A stretch of DNA of 64,000 bases from Gordionus sp. m RMFG-2023 (taxonomy: Eukaryota; Nematomorpha; Gordioida; Chordodea; Parachordodidae), in contig NC_088775.1 of NCBI RefSeq assembly GCF_954871325.1, positions 7,479,561-7,543,560 on the forward strand, in the 5' to 3' direction. How positions within the stretch are numbered: the stretch's first letter is position 1; every line of letters begins with the position of its first letter. Positions 23,615-34,674 of the stretch are shown here, one piece after another. The notes beneath the pieces are model-generated. The model made no database searches. It was given only the letters and a program-made list of their open reading frames with translations, and was not told where the DNA came from. The position numbers and the translations under genes are program-made.

Positions 23615-23989
23615 ACAGGGGGAGATAAATTACATTTATAAAATGTAAAATTACTATATTTAGCATTAATTTTTTTTAATTATAGAAAACGGAAATCCAA
23701 TTAAAAAATGAAGGAAGGGGGTTGACAAAGTTTAAGGATTTTGGTTTGGACGAATTATCGATTGTTTTATTTATTGGGGAAAGAAATATCTAATTAAGAG
23801 AAATATATATTAATTTTTTTTTGATATAATTAATACTTCTTCCTTTTTTTGTATCATTTTTTTTAAAATATGATTAATTTGAGGTGTAAAAAATGATGGA
23901 TATAAATTTATATAAATATGAAATTAAAATATAGAAAGTATATTTTAAAAAAACTATCTTAAAAAAAATGACCTAGGTAAAAGTTATTA

Positions 23990-24157
23990 AACGAGACCCG
24001 ATTTGAATCAACGGCCATGATTAAGAATTTCAAAAAATAATATTATGTATGCCTGGAGATTTTGTTCATATATGGCAGAAACTTTGGGCCTCTATTTGCC
24101 AAAACTCGGGACTTATATTACCTTGGCTAAAATCTTAATCGGCCCGTTTTAATAGAC
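23990..24157. mobile_element. family C MITE (related to family B)
   Basis: The ends are inverted: ttaaacgagacccgattt on the left against atcggcccgttttaata on the right. Inside are ggccatgattaagaattt and ggctaaaatcttaatc in inverted order, plus the shared gcctggagattttg and tggcagaaactttggg blocks. Other family C copies lie at 35085-35163 (part) and 54650-54832. It is non-coding. Confidence 0.55.
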
Positions 24158-24504
24158 TAAAGGAATAGGGGCAAAAAAAAGATTGATAACAATATCCAAG
24201 ATAGAAAGACAGCGGAAAAAATGATTGACAGTGAAGCAAAGCTCGTAGACAAAAACATATGGCAAAGAAAGCTGAACAAAATTACAACCTGATAAAAAAA
24301 TAATATATATGCTCGGGATCTAAATATAATTACCCCAATTTTGAGTTCGAGTTTAAACATACAAATTTTTTTTGCTAATATATTTAGAAAAGATAAAAGT
24401 TTTTTAAAAAAGGACGTGTATTTTTTGGTTTTCATTTAGAAAAATTATGGTGCATACTTTTATCGTTTTTAAAGGGTGAGACCAATGACATAATAATTAA
24501 TACA

Positions 24505-24764
24505 TAGACTAACGATCAGCTGGAGACCACGTGACCCGCCATTTTGATAACCTAATATAGGATCCAGAATACTTTAAAATATTTGAATTTGGTCTGCTAA
24601 ATTGCTAAATACATATTTCTTTGTGAGTATAGCCTTGGAATAATTTTGAACGTAGGCCATTACTTTACTTTCTATAAAATTTTTAAATGTTTTATATATG
24701 ATATGCGTGACCAAGATGGCGTCATACAGGTGCCCTCAGCTGTTTATTGATGTTCGTCAGTCTA
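24505..24764. mobile_element. MITE with long imperfect terminal repeats (TAGACTRACGA)
   Basis: The left end is tagactaacgatcagctgg, then accacgtgacccgccatt. The right end reverse complements to tagactgacgaacatc, then cagctgagggcacc and gacgccatcttggtcac. The two arms share TAGACT.ACGA, CAGCTG, a CAC block and CGCCAT.TTG in the same order. About 260 bp with no coding capacity; superfamily unknown. Confidence 0.6.
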
Positions 24765-25967
24765 GGTATATTATTATATGTCATTGAGTAAGGGTATCCT
24801 TATTAATAATGTTTTCATATCCAATATTTAAAAAATATAAATGCATTGTGTAAAAAATTGCTAAAATTGGGATATTAGTTTGACTTAATTATTTTGTTCC
24901 AAACTATCTTTAAACGGGTGCCATTTTATGTGAAGGTATTTCGGTCTGAATATTTTTCTTTCTTCAGGTATTTCTGAATATTTTGACCAGCATTTATAGA
25001 TCATATATATATTTAAAAGGTATACTACAATTATTTAACAACTGTAAAAAAAGAAACGCTATTTATTTTTTGAATTCCATGTATAATTTTAATTACATAT
25101 ACATATATACATATTTAATTATAATTTATTATATAAATATTATTTTTATCTCTGACATAATTGATAACAACTAATAATACTTTGATTATTTTTATTTAAC
25201 AAAAAAAAATTCCTGACATAAAGAAACCCTGCACATAGTTACAAATTGTTGAATAATACAAGTAGGAGGTGCAGAAGGTCATTTTATAGGATGCTCAAAT
25301 TAAGGAATGTTCAACGGAAGGAATTTTTTTAAATTAGTTGAAATATAATTTACAATTAAATAATTGAGTAAGGAGTAGAATTAAAAAGGCAAGAGAGGGT
25401 TTAAATTGGTTTTTAATAAAAAGCATAATCGTTTATTGAAAAACTTCAAAATTGTCTCGTCTGGTTATAAATAGAAGAATAGAAATTTAAATAAATCAGC
25501 TGTTGTAACAGCAATTCTCTATTGAGTTGAACTATAAACCATTTTGTAGGCACTATCTTTGTAATCATCAATATCGAAGAATTTCTCTTATATGGGGAAA
25601 TTATCAGATAGTGATTCGAGTTATTATAATCGTTACTAATTTTGAGATCAAAACAATGTGTACCTTTCCAGAAAAAGTCAGTTAAATTTCCATTTTTTTA
25701 AAAATTTTTTACTAAAACTTAATACTAACGGGTTTAATATGAATCTGAAACAAATACCAGTTTAATTTATTATTTTTTATAAAATGGTGGATCCAAAATA
25801 TAGAATTCAGTTCCAAACTTCATAGTGGTTACTGACCTTTGCACGTATGATAAAAAATCCCATAAAATTAGTAGAAATATTATGTATTGTCGCAACCGCT
25901 CCGAAAACATGTAATATACTATATAATATTATATTATAAAGTTATAATCTCTTCTTTTTTCTTCGTA

Positions 25968-27677
25968 TTACCCCTTTCTTCCCCATTTTATTTTGGAGGA
26001 AGATATCATTTGATCCACTATTATCTTGAGCGTCTCCTTGATATTTTTATCAACTAAAAAATTTACGTAGACCCTTATACCATGGCTGCCGTATTTGAGC
26101 GCATTCATCAAAACTTGATACCTTATCAGCGATATCGCCCCTACCTCCACGTAAGCGTGATTGAAGACGTAGATGAACAAAACGTAGGGCAAGTTGAAAA
26201 GAAGGAATTCAATGTTCAAAAACATCATCAACTTCGTTATATTTCGGTTAGACTTCGTTTGGCTCTTATCCATTTTTCTGCGAGAGCTGCCTTTTTTTTT
26301 CAATGATATGCCCAATGTCGCGGATTTCGGTTTCTTTCTTTTAGAAGAAATCTTTTGATTATCATCATTATTAGTCCTAACAGTATTAGACTGTTGAGTG
26401 TTGACCTCTATACTACCCGACCCCTCTTCTATAATTCCTAATTTTGAAGATAAAACGCTGATATTTCTTCGATCCACCTCGTAAGACACGCTTTTATGGC
26501 CAATCGTTGTTAGATCGTCGCTTTTGGCATACGATGGGGTCGAAGATGGGGTATCAGCCGTAGTTGTTGGGAACACCTTTCTTTGAACCGTGGCCAGCTT
26601 GAACAACATGTATGTATTGCAAAATATAAATATGATAACCGGAATTAGATACATGAACACGCTGAACACCTTGTCATACACAGGATTCCAAGTGGTGTAA
26701 TGTTTAGTGACAACATATTTATACCCTTTAGGTAGCGTAATCAAAATGCATTCCACTGTAAAGTTATTTAGTTTGGTTTGGATCAAACATAGATTGTCAA
26801 AACTGTTAAAACGTATTCCGTCTCCCGGAAAGTCTGCTCCGTTTACTAAAACTAAGGCATTACTATCGTGGTAACCTCCTTTCAAGTAAAAATTCTCTCC
26901 ATTCTGTAGCATTGTTATGACGGTAGCTTTTAACGCCTGTAGATTAGCAGGCTTATGGTTATGGACCGTTATTCCTAAGGATGGCGAAAGTGTCGATAAT
27001 TTGTTATCGAAGTGTTTCTCAATATTTATGGTTACGTTGGTGTCTTCGTAGTCCAAACAGAGTAATCTGGGGACTATGGTTTCTACCTTGAAAGGCAACA
27101 AGTAAGGAATAGAGCCCACCAAGGTTATGAAAAATATAACAGACACGATAGCTCGAGAATTTTGACCAACGAATCGCGCGTTAAACGTTAGAGGAAACGC
27201 TATAGATATCATCCGGTCCAGCGAGAGTATGGCCGTCAGCCAGTTAACATTAGAAGCGCACAGCTGTTCAATGGGCCAATATGTCACGGCGATATGTGTC
27301 ATGAATAATTTACTATGGACGCCCATGATTGGGCTAGCAAAGTACAAGACGGGCCAGAATATGAAGTTCACGCAAGCCAAAATATCCCAGGCTAATATGA
27401 GAATCATGAACCAGTAAAATGAGTTGCGAGTCAATTTGGAATAGTTTCTAAAATCCGACGAGCTCCTTAGTCCTTTGATAAAAGTGTTAGGTAGAAAACG
27501 AGTGAGTAAGGGGCTATCTGGATTCCTCATAATCAAAATTAAGGCAGCCAACACAACTTGAGCCGCAAATCCTAAGGCTAAAATGGTAGCCATGGCATAA
27601 AAGTAACATATCTTTTCTATGGTAAGAAAGGGAGTTTTATAGAGATCTTCTGGGTTCACCAAGCATTTCGCCGTCAT
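25968..27677 (-). CDS. rhodopsin-like seven-helix receptor, paralogue 2
   Basis: A single-exon gene of 569 residues, aligned without gaps to the receptor at 13074-14768 through TM4. Shared blocks include DLYKTPF (11-17), ILALGFA, LPNTFI, LILAWD (Asp98), SPIMGVHSKLFM, YWPIEQLCASNVNWLT and DRMISIA. TM6 has FNLPYVLFIY and TM7 YQVLMNALKYGSH. The second extracellular loop is again very long with several Asn-glycosylation sequons. The third inner loop (about 356-460) is longer and very Lys/Arg/Ser-rich (SSKRKKPKS, SSRRKMDKS), so G-protein coupling may differ. The tail ends in KIKWGRKG. It has no intron and no signal peptide. It is most likely a tandem duplicate retained under selection, since both frames are fully open. 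The ligand is unknown; family placement is class A, probably among peptide receptors (inference). Confidence 0.75.
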   Translation of the reverse strand: MTAKCLVNPEDLYKTPFLTIEKICYFYAMATILALGFAAQVVLAALILIMRNPDSPLLTRFLPNTFIKGLRSSSDFRNYSKLTRNSFYWFMILILAWDILACVNFIFWPVLYFASPIMGVHSKLFMTHIAVTYWPIEQLCASNVNWLTAILSLDRMISIAFPLTFNARFVGQNSRAIVSVIFFITLVGSIPYLLPFKVETIVPRLLCLDYEDTNVTINIEKHFDNKLSTLSPSLGITVHNHKPANLQALKATVITMLQNGENFYLKGGYHDSNALVLVNGADFPGDGIRFNSFDNLCLIQTKLNNFTVECILITLPKGYKYVVTKHYTTWNPVYDKVFSVFMYLIPVIIFIFCNTYMLFKLATVQRKVFPTTTADTPSSTPSYAKSDDLTTIGHKSVSYEVDRRNISVLSSKLGIIEEGSGSIEVNTQQSNTVRTNNDDNQKISSKRKKPKSATLGISLKKKGSSRRKMDKSQTKSNRNITKLMMFLNIEFLLFNLPYVLFIYVFNHAYVEVGAISLIRYQVLMNALKYGSHGIRVYVNFLVDKNIKETLKIIVDQMISSSKIKWGRKG

Positions 27678-29957
27678 TTATTTTTAAATAGATTAGGCTT
27701 AATCTATATATTTAGTTTTTTAAATCTATTTTTCAAAAACAATTTATTTATTTTTTAATTTTTATACAAAAATGTTTTAAATTATATATTATATAAATTT
27801 CATATATTATTACTTTAAAAAATGAGTAGGTTTTATATTTTTATATTATTTAAAAAAAATAATACATTTAATTTTTAAAAAAATATTAAAAATTTGCTAA
27901 AAATATTTTTTTTTTTACTTCTCTTTTATTATTTTTATGCAAATTTAAAACTAAATTTTACTTTAAAAAAAAAAATAATACTTTATTAAGAAACAAATTT
28001 TCACAAGTTTTTCATTTAAAAATTATAATTAAAAATATATATTAAAAAACAAATAATATATTAAAAATTAATTAATGCATATATATGTATAAAAGAGGAA
28101 TGAGATAAAAAAAATAAAATTTAAAAAAAGGGTACAAATCAAAAGAGTGAATGCTTAAAAAATTGGACCGTTCTGACGAAGGTAAAATCCTTCATTGGGG
28201 TCCCCTGAGATCTGCCTCATTTATATAAAAATAAAAATTCGTAGTATCTTTTTCGAAAAATTTTTTTTGATATTTTGTCGTCCCAACTTCCTCTAGTTTA
28301 TGTACTATTTTTAGATTTCTCTTATTTTTTATTATTCATAGAAATTATCATCCATCCCAAATCACCTGTTTATTTTTTAAACTTCCGTTAACAAGGGTCG
28401 AATAAAATTCGTGTCCCGCGTTTTTAATTCAAACAATCATATTTTTCTAAATTTGATTTTTTCACGCCCAATAAAAAAAAATTGTTTTTTTTTAAAAAAA
28501 TCTACACACTCCCTAGTGGATGATATTATTGTTATTAAAAATAAATTCAATTAAAAATGGGAATTAACATATGAATAACTAATTATAATTTAAAAAAACA
28601 TTAATATTCAATAATATAAATTAAAAATTCGGATTAACATATCTCTTAAAAAATTATATAATTTATTAAATTACAAAGGTAAGATAAGAAAAAAGAAAGA
28701 AAGAAAGAAAATTTATCAATCTATATTAATATATTGTTTTTATTAATTATACTTTTTGCATATTAAGAACATTTGTTTTTTTAAAAAAAAGCCTTAATGT
28801 AATGTATATATTATATAATTTAGTATAAAATGACTTTATTTAAATATCATAAATTAATTAAGTTCCAAGTTCGGAAAATGACAAGAAAACGTCCGATACA
28901 AAATTTAACATATAAAGAAAGTGTGCTTGTAGAATCAAACGTGCCTGTGCCTCTCCAATCCCATCTTTTTATTTTCCAGGATGAAAGGCATCTTAAAAAT
29001 GCTACATCTTCTTGATGGAGTTTTCCAATACTTATAAGGAAATGAAGTAGTATTATTCAATAATAATATACTCCTAAATTAAACAATAGGTTTAATTTAA
29101 CTCTTTTATAATGAACATTTCGTTTATTTTGAAAATATTTTTTATTTGGGCGGGGGGATATATATTTTAAATAGGTGCAATACTTTTCTAAAAAGCTAAA
29201 CTCATAATGATGATTTAATTATATCAGAGTTTTAATTTCCATTTTCTTTTCCCTTATCTTATATTTCTTTTTTTCCCCCGCTTTGTAATCAAACTATTGA
29301 TATTTTACTTTATTATTTGGGCAGATCCAATTAAAAAAATTGAAACATGAGAGTAAAATTACAATAATTAGAATATACTATTATTTTTTTAAATCACGGT
29401 CAGTCAGAAAGGGCATAAGCTTACACTTATTATATTCTTAAACTAAGACGGTAAATATACATATATTTTTTTTTAGTTATATAGGTTTTACTTATTTTAT
29501 TTTGAAGTTATATTCACGAATGGTATATAATTATCAATTTCTTTTAGGGAACAGGACAAACTAATGTCAAACAACAACAAAAATAGCGTGGCAATTATTA
29601 TAAGTTAAGCAATTTTGTCAATTTTGCGATTTCCATTTTCTAATTTACGTACATATTTCTATCGTAAACATAATTTTATTATAATATTGGATCTTATAGT
29701 TAGAAAATAATCATTTTCCCATCTGTATAAATTATAATTGTATCATTAGCTCTTTCTTTTTTTCAAAAAAAGAATAAAATACAGAATTATATTCGTATAT
29801 AACAATTGACCAATTATGTCATAATTTACTAGTCGCACGTTATATTTGTATTTATAGATTTATTATGGTCTCCAGATATTTAAAAATTTAAGCAAAGTCC
29901 TATACATGTTTTGAGTTCACTATGGTCAGACTAAAATGTTTCGTATATATATATAAT
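27678..29957. other. AT-rich upstream region of receptor 2; no firm gene
   Basis: The first 450 bases are almost pure A/T. A patch at 28160-28240 is less AT-rich (gaccgttctgacgaagg, ggggtcccctgagatct) but has no motif I know. An open frame at 28830-29015 (MTRKRPIQNLTYKESVLVE) could be an exon, but no supporting splice sites or homology were evident. Nothing else seen. Confidence 0.4.
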
Positions 29958-30264
29958 CATATAGGGGAGACCGGGGTAAAACGATAGACATTTTGCATAT
30001 TTACCATAAAAATTTTAAACAAGAGTCAAACACAACAAATTATAGATCAATGTGTAGCCCCATCTCTCTTCTACAAGATAAAAAAAAGTGTAGCCCTCTA
30101 CCTATAATATTTTAGGAGCTATGATTAGTTATGTAAAACTACTCATTAGGGTAAAATGGATAAGCACTAGGGTAAAGTGGTTAAAATAATATTTGACACA
30201 TATTTATTGTTTTATTTAACAAATATTACAAATTTAACATTTATTTATGATTTTTATTTAAAAA

Positions 30265-30692
30265 CTAATCGATACAATAAGGACATGTAAAATAATTATC
30301 ATAATTAGCACATTTAGAATGTGCCCATTCAAGGCACATTGTACATTTTAGCCATTCATCGCCCTTGCGACTATTTTTATAGTTTTTATTACAAATAACA
30401 CATAAACAATTATTTTTTGATATCTTTTTTTTCTCTGAATTAATAATTTTTTTTTATAAGGTGTAGATGTTAATATTTCTGAATTCTTTTTTTTAGATAT
30501 TTTATCCGATGAAATATTGAATAATTTTGGAATAGGTATTATAGATGAAGGATTGAATACTTTATTATAATTTTTTGAGCATGATGGTAACATATCATGA
30601 TAAGGTTCATCAATATCATCTGGAACATTTTCGTTCAATAATATAGATAAATCACTATCATTATTTTGAGTCACTGTAAGATTTTGAGTCAC
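30265..30692 (-). pseudogene. pogo-like transposase C-terminal fragment with zinc finger
   Basis: The frame from 30692 includes PSSIIPIPKLFN, KNSEILTSTPYKKKLLIQ and KKRYQK. The 'STPYK..L' block precedes the C-terminal finger in this transposase group. The finger itself is read after a one-base frame change near 30400: CLCVICNKNYKNS, then DEWLKCTMCLEWAHSKC and YFTCPYCID before the stop at 30265. The C-x2-C, C-x2-C, H-x2-C, C-x2-C spacing is PHD-like. The frameshift makes it non-functional as it stands. Confidence 0.7.
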
Positions 30693-30913
30693 TCTAATAT
30701 TTTCATCATTATTTTCAAATTCAATATTTGAGTTAGCATTTGAATTATTACAGCAGATATAATCTTGTTCTGTAAATATATTTGGGTTTAAAGGAAATAT
30801 GCCACATGCTAAGAACCATTTAATATATTATTTGATGTCACTGCCCTTGGTATTTCATTTTTTAACACTCCTGGAATGTCATAAATCTGAAATTGTTGCC
30901 CCACATGATTTTT

Positions 30914-31200
30914 AGATTGAGCATTATTAAAATTATGAAATACAATATAATTTCAATTGAGCATTTTTATTAAAGTTACCAAATTAATAATATTTAGATT
31001 GAGCATTATTAAAATTATGAAATACAATATAATTTCAATTGAGCATTTTTATTAAATTTACCAAATTAATATTGATATTTAGATTGAGCATTATTAAATT
31101 TATGAAATACAATATAATTTCAATTGAGCATTTTTATTAAAGTTACCAAATTAATATTGATATTTAAATTGAGTTATTAAAATTATGAAATACAATATAA
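30914..31200 (+). repeat. tandem array, ~82-85-bp unit, about 3.4 copies
   Basis: Units start at about 30914, 30996, 31081 and 31166, each with agattgagcattattaaa, atgaaatacaatataatt, tcaattgagcatttttatt and ttaccaaattaat in order. Period 82, 85, 85. The last unit is partial and runs into the transposase N-terminal frame. The near identity of the copies suggests recent expansion. It occupies the place where the transposase catalytic core should be. Confidence 0.85.
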
Positions 31201-31487
31201 TACAAACAATATAATTTAATTACTTGTTTAGGCGTTAATCCCATAAATGACCTACTTGCTTCTAATATGTAGTCACACAATCTAGATTCTTCTTCATTTG
31301 TAAATATTTGTTTATGATGATCTGAACTTTTAATACCAATTTTACATCTCCTTCTCAACGTTGTATAAGGTATGTTAAATTTTTTAGCAGACAAATTTAA
31401 TGAAGTATTATTTGTTATTTTATATTTTATGGCTTCATTTATTATATTTACATCTCTGTATATGGTTTTTCTTTTATAATTTCTCAT
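31164..31487 (-). pseudogene. pogo/Tigger-like transposase N-terminal fragment (psq helix-turn-helix)
   Basis: It opens MRNYKRKTIYRDVNI, then SLNLSAKKFNIPYTTLRRR (second and third helix of a psq-type helix-turn-helix) and FTNEEESRLCDYILEASR, then FMGLTPKQVIKLY, which corresponds to the start of the CENP-B-type second DNA-binding region. This order is diagnostic of pogo/Tigger/Jerky-type transposases. After about residue 92 it runs into the tandem array and stops at 107; full-length proteins of this type have roughly 500 or more residues. Confidence 0.8.
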
Positions 31488-31950
31488 TATTTGATTGATA
31501 CAATAAAAATTATAATAAATGAATTAATGAAAAATTAATGTGAATAATTTTATATTTTAACCGTTTTACCCATAACAGCTTTACCCCTAGGTGACATATA
31601 TTATAAATATCGTTATTGCGTAACTTCTAATATAGCTAAAGATGTCAGATAAATTTTATTTTATAGCTAATACATTAAGGAACATGTGTGCCAAATTTTG
31701 AATCCTGAGGATATGTAAATTTTACTAAAAGCAAAATATACTAGAGAAGGATTTTTATATTTTTTGGGTAAAAAACAGTTTTTTTACAAAATATATAAAA
31801 CCAGGTAAGTTTTTTAAAAGATGAACATAGGTAAGAAATTAGATATAAAAATAAATCTTCACACCAAATTTAAGGTCTTTATACTCAATGGTTAAAAAGT
31901 TATTCGCGTTAACATTGTTACCCCGTCAATCGCTTTACCCCGGTCTCCCC

Positions 31951-32181
31951 TACCTGCAGGCCAGGCTCTAAACCGGCTTTAAGTACATGGGCTGGTCTGT
32001 ATTTTAATTTTTAGACGGGCCGGGTTTGAACTTTTTTTAATAAATACCCAAATATTTTAAATCGCCATTATTAGTTATGAAAATTAAAAATACATATAAT
32101 ATATTTTTTTTAAATCCCAGCCGAGTCCGACTTAAAAATATAAAACCCGGACCGTGCGAATGATACCTATGCAGCTCTCTG
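31951..32181. mobile_element. family A hAT-like MITE, left end split off by the pogo insertion
   Basis: The right end gcagctctctg and GGGCCGG-type blocks with the core cgccattattagttatgaaaatt mark family A. The left terminal repeat is divided: tcatata at 29957-29963 lies left of the pogo element and tacctgcagg continues at 31951. Removing the pogo element and one TA gives tcatatacctgcagg, 13 of 15 matches to the family end tcagagacctgcagg. The MITE is therefore older than the pogo insertion. Confidence 0.75.
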
Positions 32182-33343
32182 ATATATATTAATTTTCCTT
32201 GCACTAGACAACTGCAATAAGCGGGTTAAAAAGTTTAAACATTGGGTAGGCGCGGGTGAGCTAAAAAAATAATAAAAAACGTTGAACAGGCCGTTGGGCT
32301 GTGGGCTAAAATATTTTTCGAAGCTAATGAGCAGAACAGACCCTGGTTTTTTTAGAAGAAGGGAAAAGGATATTTGATATGACATAAATAAAAGGATAGT
32401 GAAAAAAAATCTAGACAAATTTAAAAAGGGGGATTATAATATGATTACATTACTGAACAATGGAGGTTCGGATATCTAAATAACATTTTGGGGTTCAAAG
32501 GTCACAGTCACAATATCACTATATTAGTAGCTTCCCCTTCATCCCAACGACTTTTTTTACATAAATTATAAAACAAATTCACATGGAAGACACAATAAGC
32601 TTCTCTTAACTCCTCCCTTCATAAATCACATGTAAGAATATGCCAACAAAGCTAGACTAGACTTTACTATTTATTTTTATATACTTATTAGAATAATTAG
32701 TTTATTTAATCTTCATATTTATAATATAATACTATTATTATTGTTCTCATACATTTCTATAAAATCCAACTATTACATTAATTCTGAGTGATTGAGTACT
32801 CGTCAACTCATAAACCCCTCCTATCATCTCCTTTTGTAAGGTAAAGTCAGACTATAGTTATTTAAAGATACTTTTTAAAATAGATATATGGCCTAACAGA
32901 TTCACTCTTTCAAATGTACCAGATTGAGCTATTCTCTTATTTTTCAAGATACATCTAAGATATTATATAGGTGTAATGCCAAACTTATAAATCTTTTGTT
33001 AAAACTAAAATTTAAAGTAAACCAATATTTAATATTCAATTTGATATTTTATTTGTATATAAAATTATTATAAATTTTTAATGATACACTCAAAGTTTTA
33101 AAAACTGGTGCCAAGTCAACTTGCGAAGTTGCTAAAACAACCACAAAACTAGACGGTATCTTTATATATATTAACATAAGGAATAAAGCTCTACCGTCCG
33201 ATTAACTATATATCGTAATCTGCTTAACTTCAGGGAAAAATCCTATTCTTTCTGGATTCTAACTCATGTCGAAGTGTTAGATAGTATCCTCGTTAACTGA
33301 TAAAAATACATACTTTTCTGGTAAACCGCCGAATTTATTTGAA
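32182..33343. other. intergenic; hAT-subterminal-like patch, no gene
   Basis: The stretch 32215-32340 contains gcgggttaaaaagtttaaac, gggtaggcgcgggtgag and ggccgttgggctgtgggc, resembling (in inverse) the CCCGCCC-spaced ends of the hAT element at 47141-48511. The rest is AT-rich, with no open frame of coding character. Confidence 0.35.
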
Positions 33344-33502
33344 TATATCATGAAACCATAAGCGGCAGTGTCAACCCAAACAAAAAAAATGTAAAATACT
33401 TGTTAAAAGTTAGTTTTATCAAAGGCAGTGTTCAACGAAATGGTATTTTATCTATTTCTGTTTGGATCGACACTGCCACAAATGGTTATCATATATATTT
33501 TA
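33344..33502. mobile_element. short inverted-repeat element (GGCAGTGTC ends)
   Basis: The left arm atatatcatgaaaccataag, cggcagtgtcaacccaaaca faces a right arm tgtttggatcgacactgcca, then caaatggttatcatatatat. The arms pair over about 40 bp with scattered mismatches, both reading GGCAGTGTCRAYCCAAACA inward. A second internal ggcagtgttcaac occurs at about 33425. It has no coding capacity; a MITE of unknown superfamily, or a hairpin-forming locus. Confidence 0.6.
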
Positions 33503-33527
33503 AAAAAACCTTTCCTTTTGCAAAAGC

Positions 33528-33592
33528 GTCTGGGGCCTATTCGGTAAATAGGCAGAACTAATCCTATAGTTCTGGATTCGAATCTAATAAGA
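33528..33592 (+). tRNA. weak tRNA-like fragment
   Basis: ggggcctattcggtaaatagg resembles a D-arm/A-box region, agaactaatcctatagttct forms a hairpin, and ggattcgaatct resembles a B box. The variable region is missing and the acceptor stem does not pair. It is probably a decayed tRNA-derived repeat; low confidence. Confidence 0.28.
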
Positions 33593-33749
33593 ACCATTTA
33601 TTTTTTTCTGAAGTCAACTAGGTGGTTCAATGCTATGCGGAATGATATATAGAATATCGGAGGTTATCGCGTGATTCCATCTCTTAATATATTTATAAAA
33701 ATGGACTTCATTGCATTTTATAGTATGGTTGTTAGAAAATTGTTAAATG

Positions 33750-34080
33750 TTCACTTGACAATAACTAACAGTAATTTTAAAAGGTACCCTTTGGAACCAT
33801 TCTAATATAAGCGAATCATGGTTTTTGGATGTAAAAATAATGTGTATATTTGGGTTAAATAATTTTGCCATAATTTTTTCGATAGCATGCGCAAATATGC
33901 AGGGGTCAAAATAGTTCTAAGAAAACCCAATTTTTTAATATAATAAACATAATTATCCCATTCATAAGTAACATTATTGAATATATATGATCGGCAAAAA
34001 AAACATTTTAAATTTATGCTATTTGCTTTTAAAAGTGGCATCTGGACATTGTTTATATTTTCTTTTACTTTTCCAAGCAT
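33750..34080 (-). pseudogene. decayed coding remnant of unknown kind
   Basis: From an ATG at 34080 the minus strand stays open for 92 codons (MLGKVKENINNVQMPLLKAN, a CFFC pair, WDNYVYYIKKLGFLRT). Near its end a second frame becomes more plausible (KIMAKLFNPNIHIIFTSK, then LILEWFQRVPFKITVSYC). This pattern suggests a frameshifted fragment of a longer protein. I do not recognise the family. Confidence 0.3.
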
Positions 34081-34459
34081 TTTAAGACGAACTTATTTAT
34101 CGATTTCCGTGATTTTTCTTTTCTTCTTTCAATAATTAAATTATTTTAGCGATTTTTTATTTATAGATTAATCGCTGAACGCGTTTTAGCAAAATGAGAT
34201 GTCCCATCAGGGATGTAAGTTATATCATTCTGTTCATCAATCGCGATAAAATATTTTCTTTCCCTATTCTCTCTCTTACCTTAATTCCTATATTAGTATA
34301 TCTTTTGGAGACCTGAAATCTGATCAGGAGTTAGACTAAGAAGATATCCAAAAACCGACCGTAAAATAATAATTTTAAAATCCGGGTCGGGTATATAGCC
34401 GGGTTTTTAAATTTATAAAAAGTCATGTCCGAACTAAAAAAAATAAATAAATATTGGGA

Positions 34460-34674
34460 CTAGTTTGTTATTGTTAAACGGGTCGATTTTTAAAAACGGC
34501 TAACTCGATATATTATTCCGAAAAATATTATGCAAGCCTGAATATTTTCATAGATGTCACAAAGGTTTGGACATCTATTAGCCAAATCTCAAGGCATAGG
34601 CAAAATTTTTCTGGCTAAAATATGGAGTTAGCAGCCGTTTTTAACAATCCCAATCGAGCCGTTTAGCAACACTA
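34460..34674. mobile_element. family B hAT-like MITE
   Basis: Left tagtttgttattgttaaacg and right gagccgtttagcaacacta; inside, cggctaactcgatat and aatatggagttagcagccg in inverted order, and the central caaaggtttggacatctatt block that all family B copies share. About 215 bp, non-coding. Confidence 0.7.

Larger units (their letters stand above)
29964..31950. mobile_element. pogo/Tigger-like DNA transposon, internally altered
   Basis: Terminal inverted repeats ggggagaccggggtaaaacg on the left and cgctttaccccggtctcccc on the right, flanked by TA on both sides (29962-29963 and 31951-31952), the Tc1/mariner superfamily duplication. On the minus strand lie a psq-type helix-turn-helix start (31487-31164) and a C-terminal zinc-finger segment (about 30692-30265). 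Between them is a tandem repeat array and little else. The DDE catalytic core expected for this family (about 300 residues) is absent, so the copy is non-autonomous. It inserted into the left terminal repeat of a family A MITE. Confidence 0.85.

Noticed and set aside
26082-26306. Plus-strand open frame inside receptor 2
   Set aside because: It is the shadow of the receptor gene on the opposite strand; the minus-strand frame has clear helices and a paralogue.
28830-29015. Plus-strand frame MTRKRPIQNLTYKESVLVE...
   Set aside because: Protein-like, but no homologue recognised, no defensible splice sites and no poly(A) signal in a sensible place; left uncalled.
34308-34440. ggagacctgaaatctgatcagg ... 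ccgggtcgggtatatagccggg as another family A copy
   Set aside because: One end and two CCGGG blocks are suggestive, but no right terminal repeat could be found; too decayed to call.
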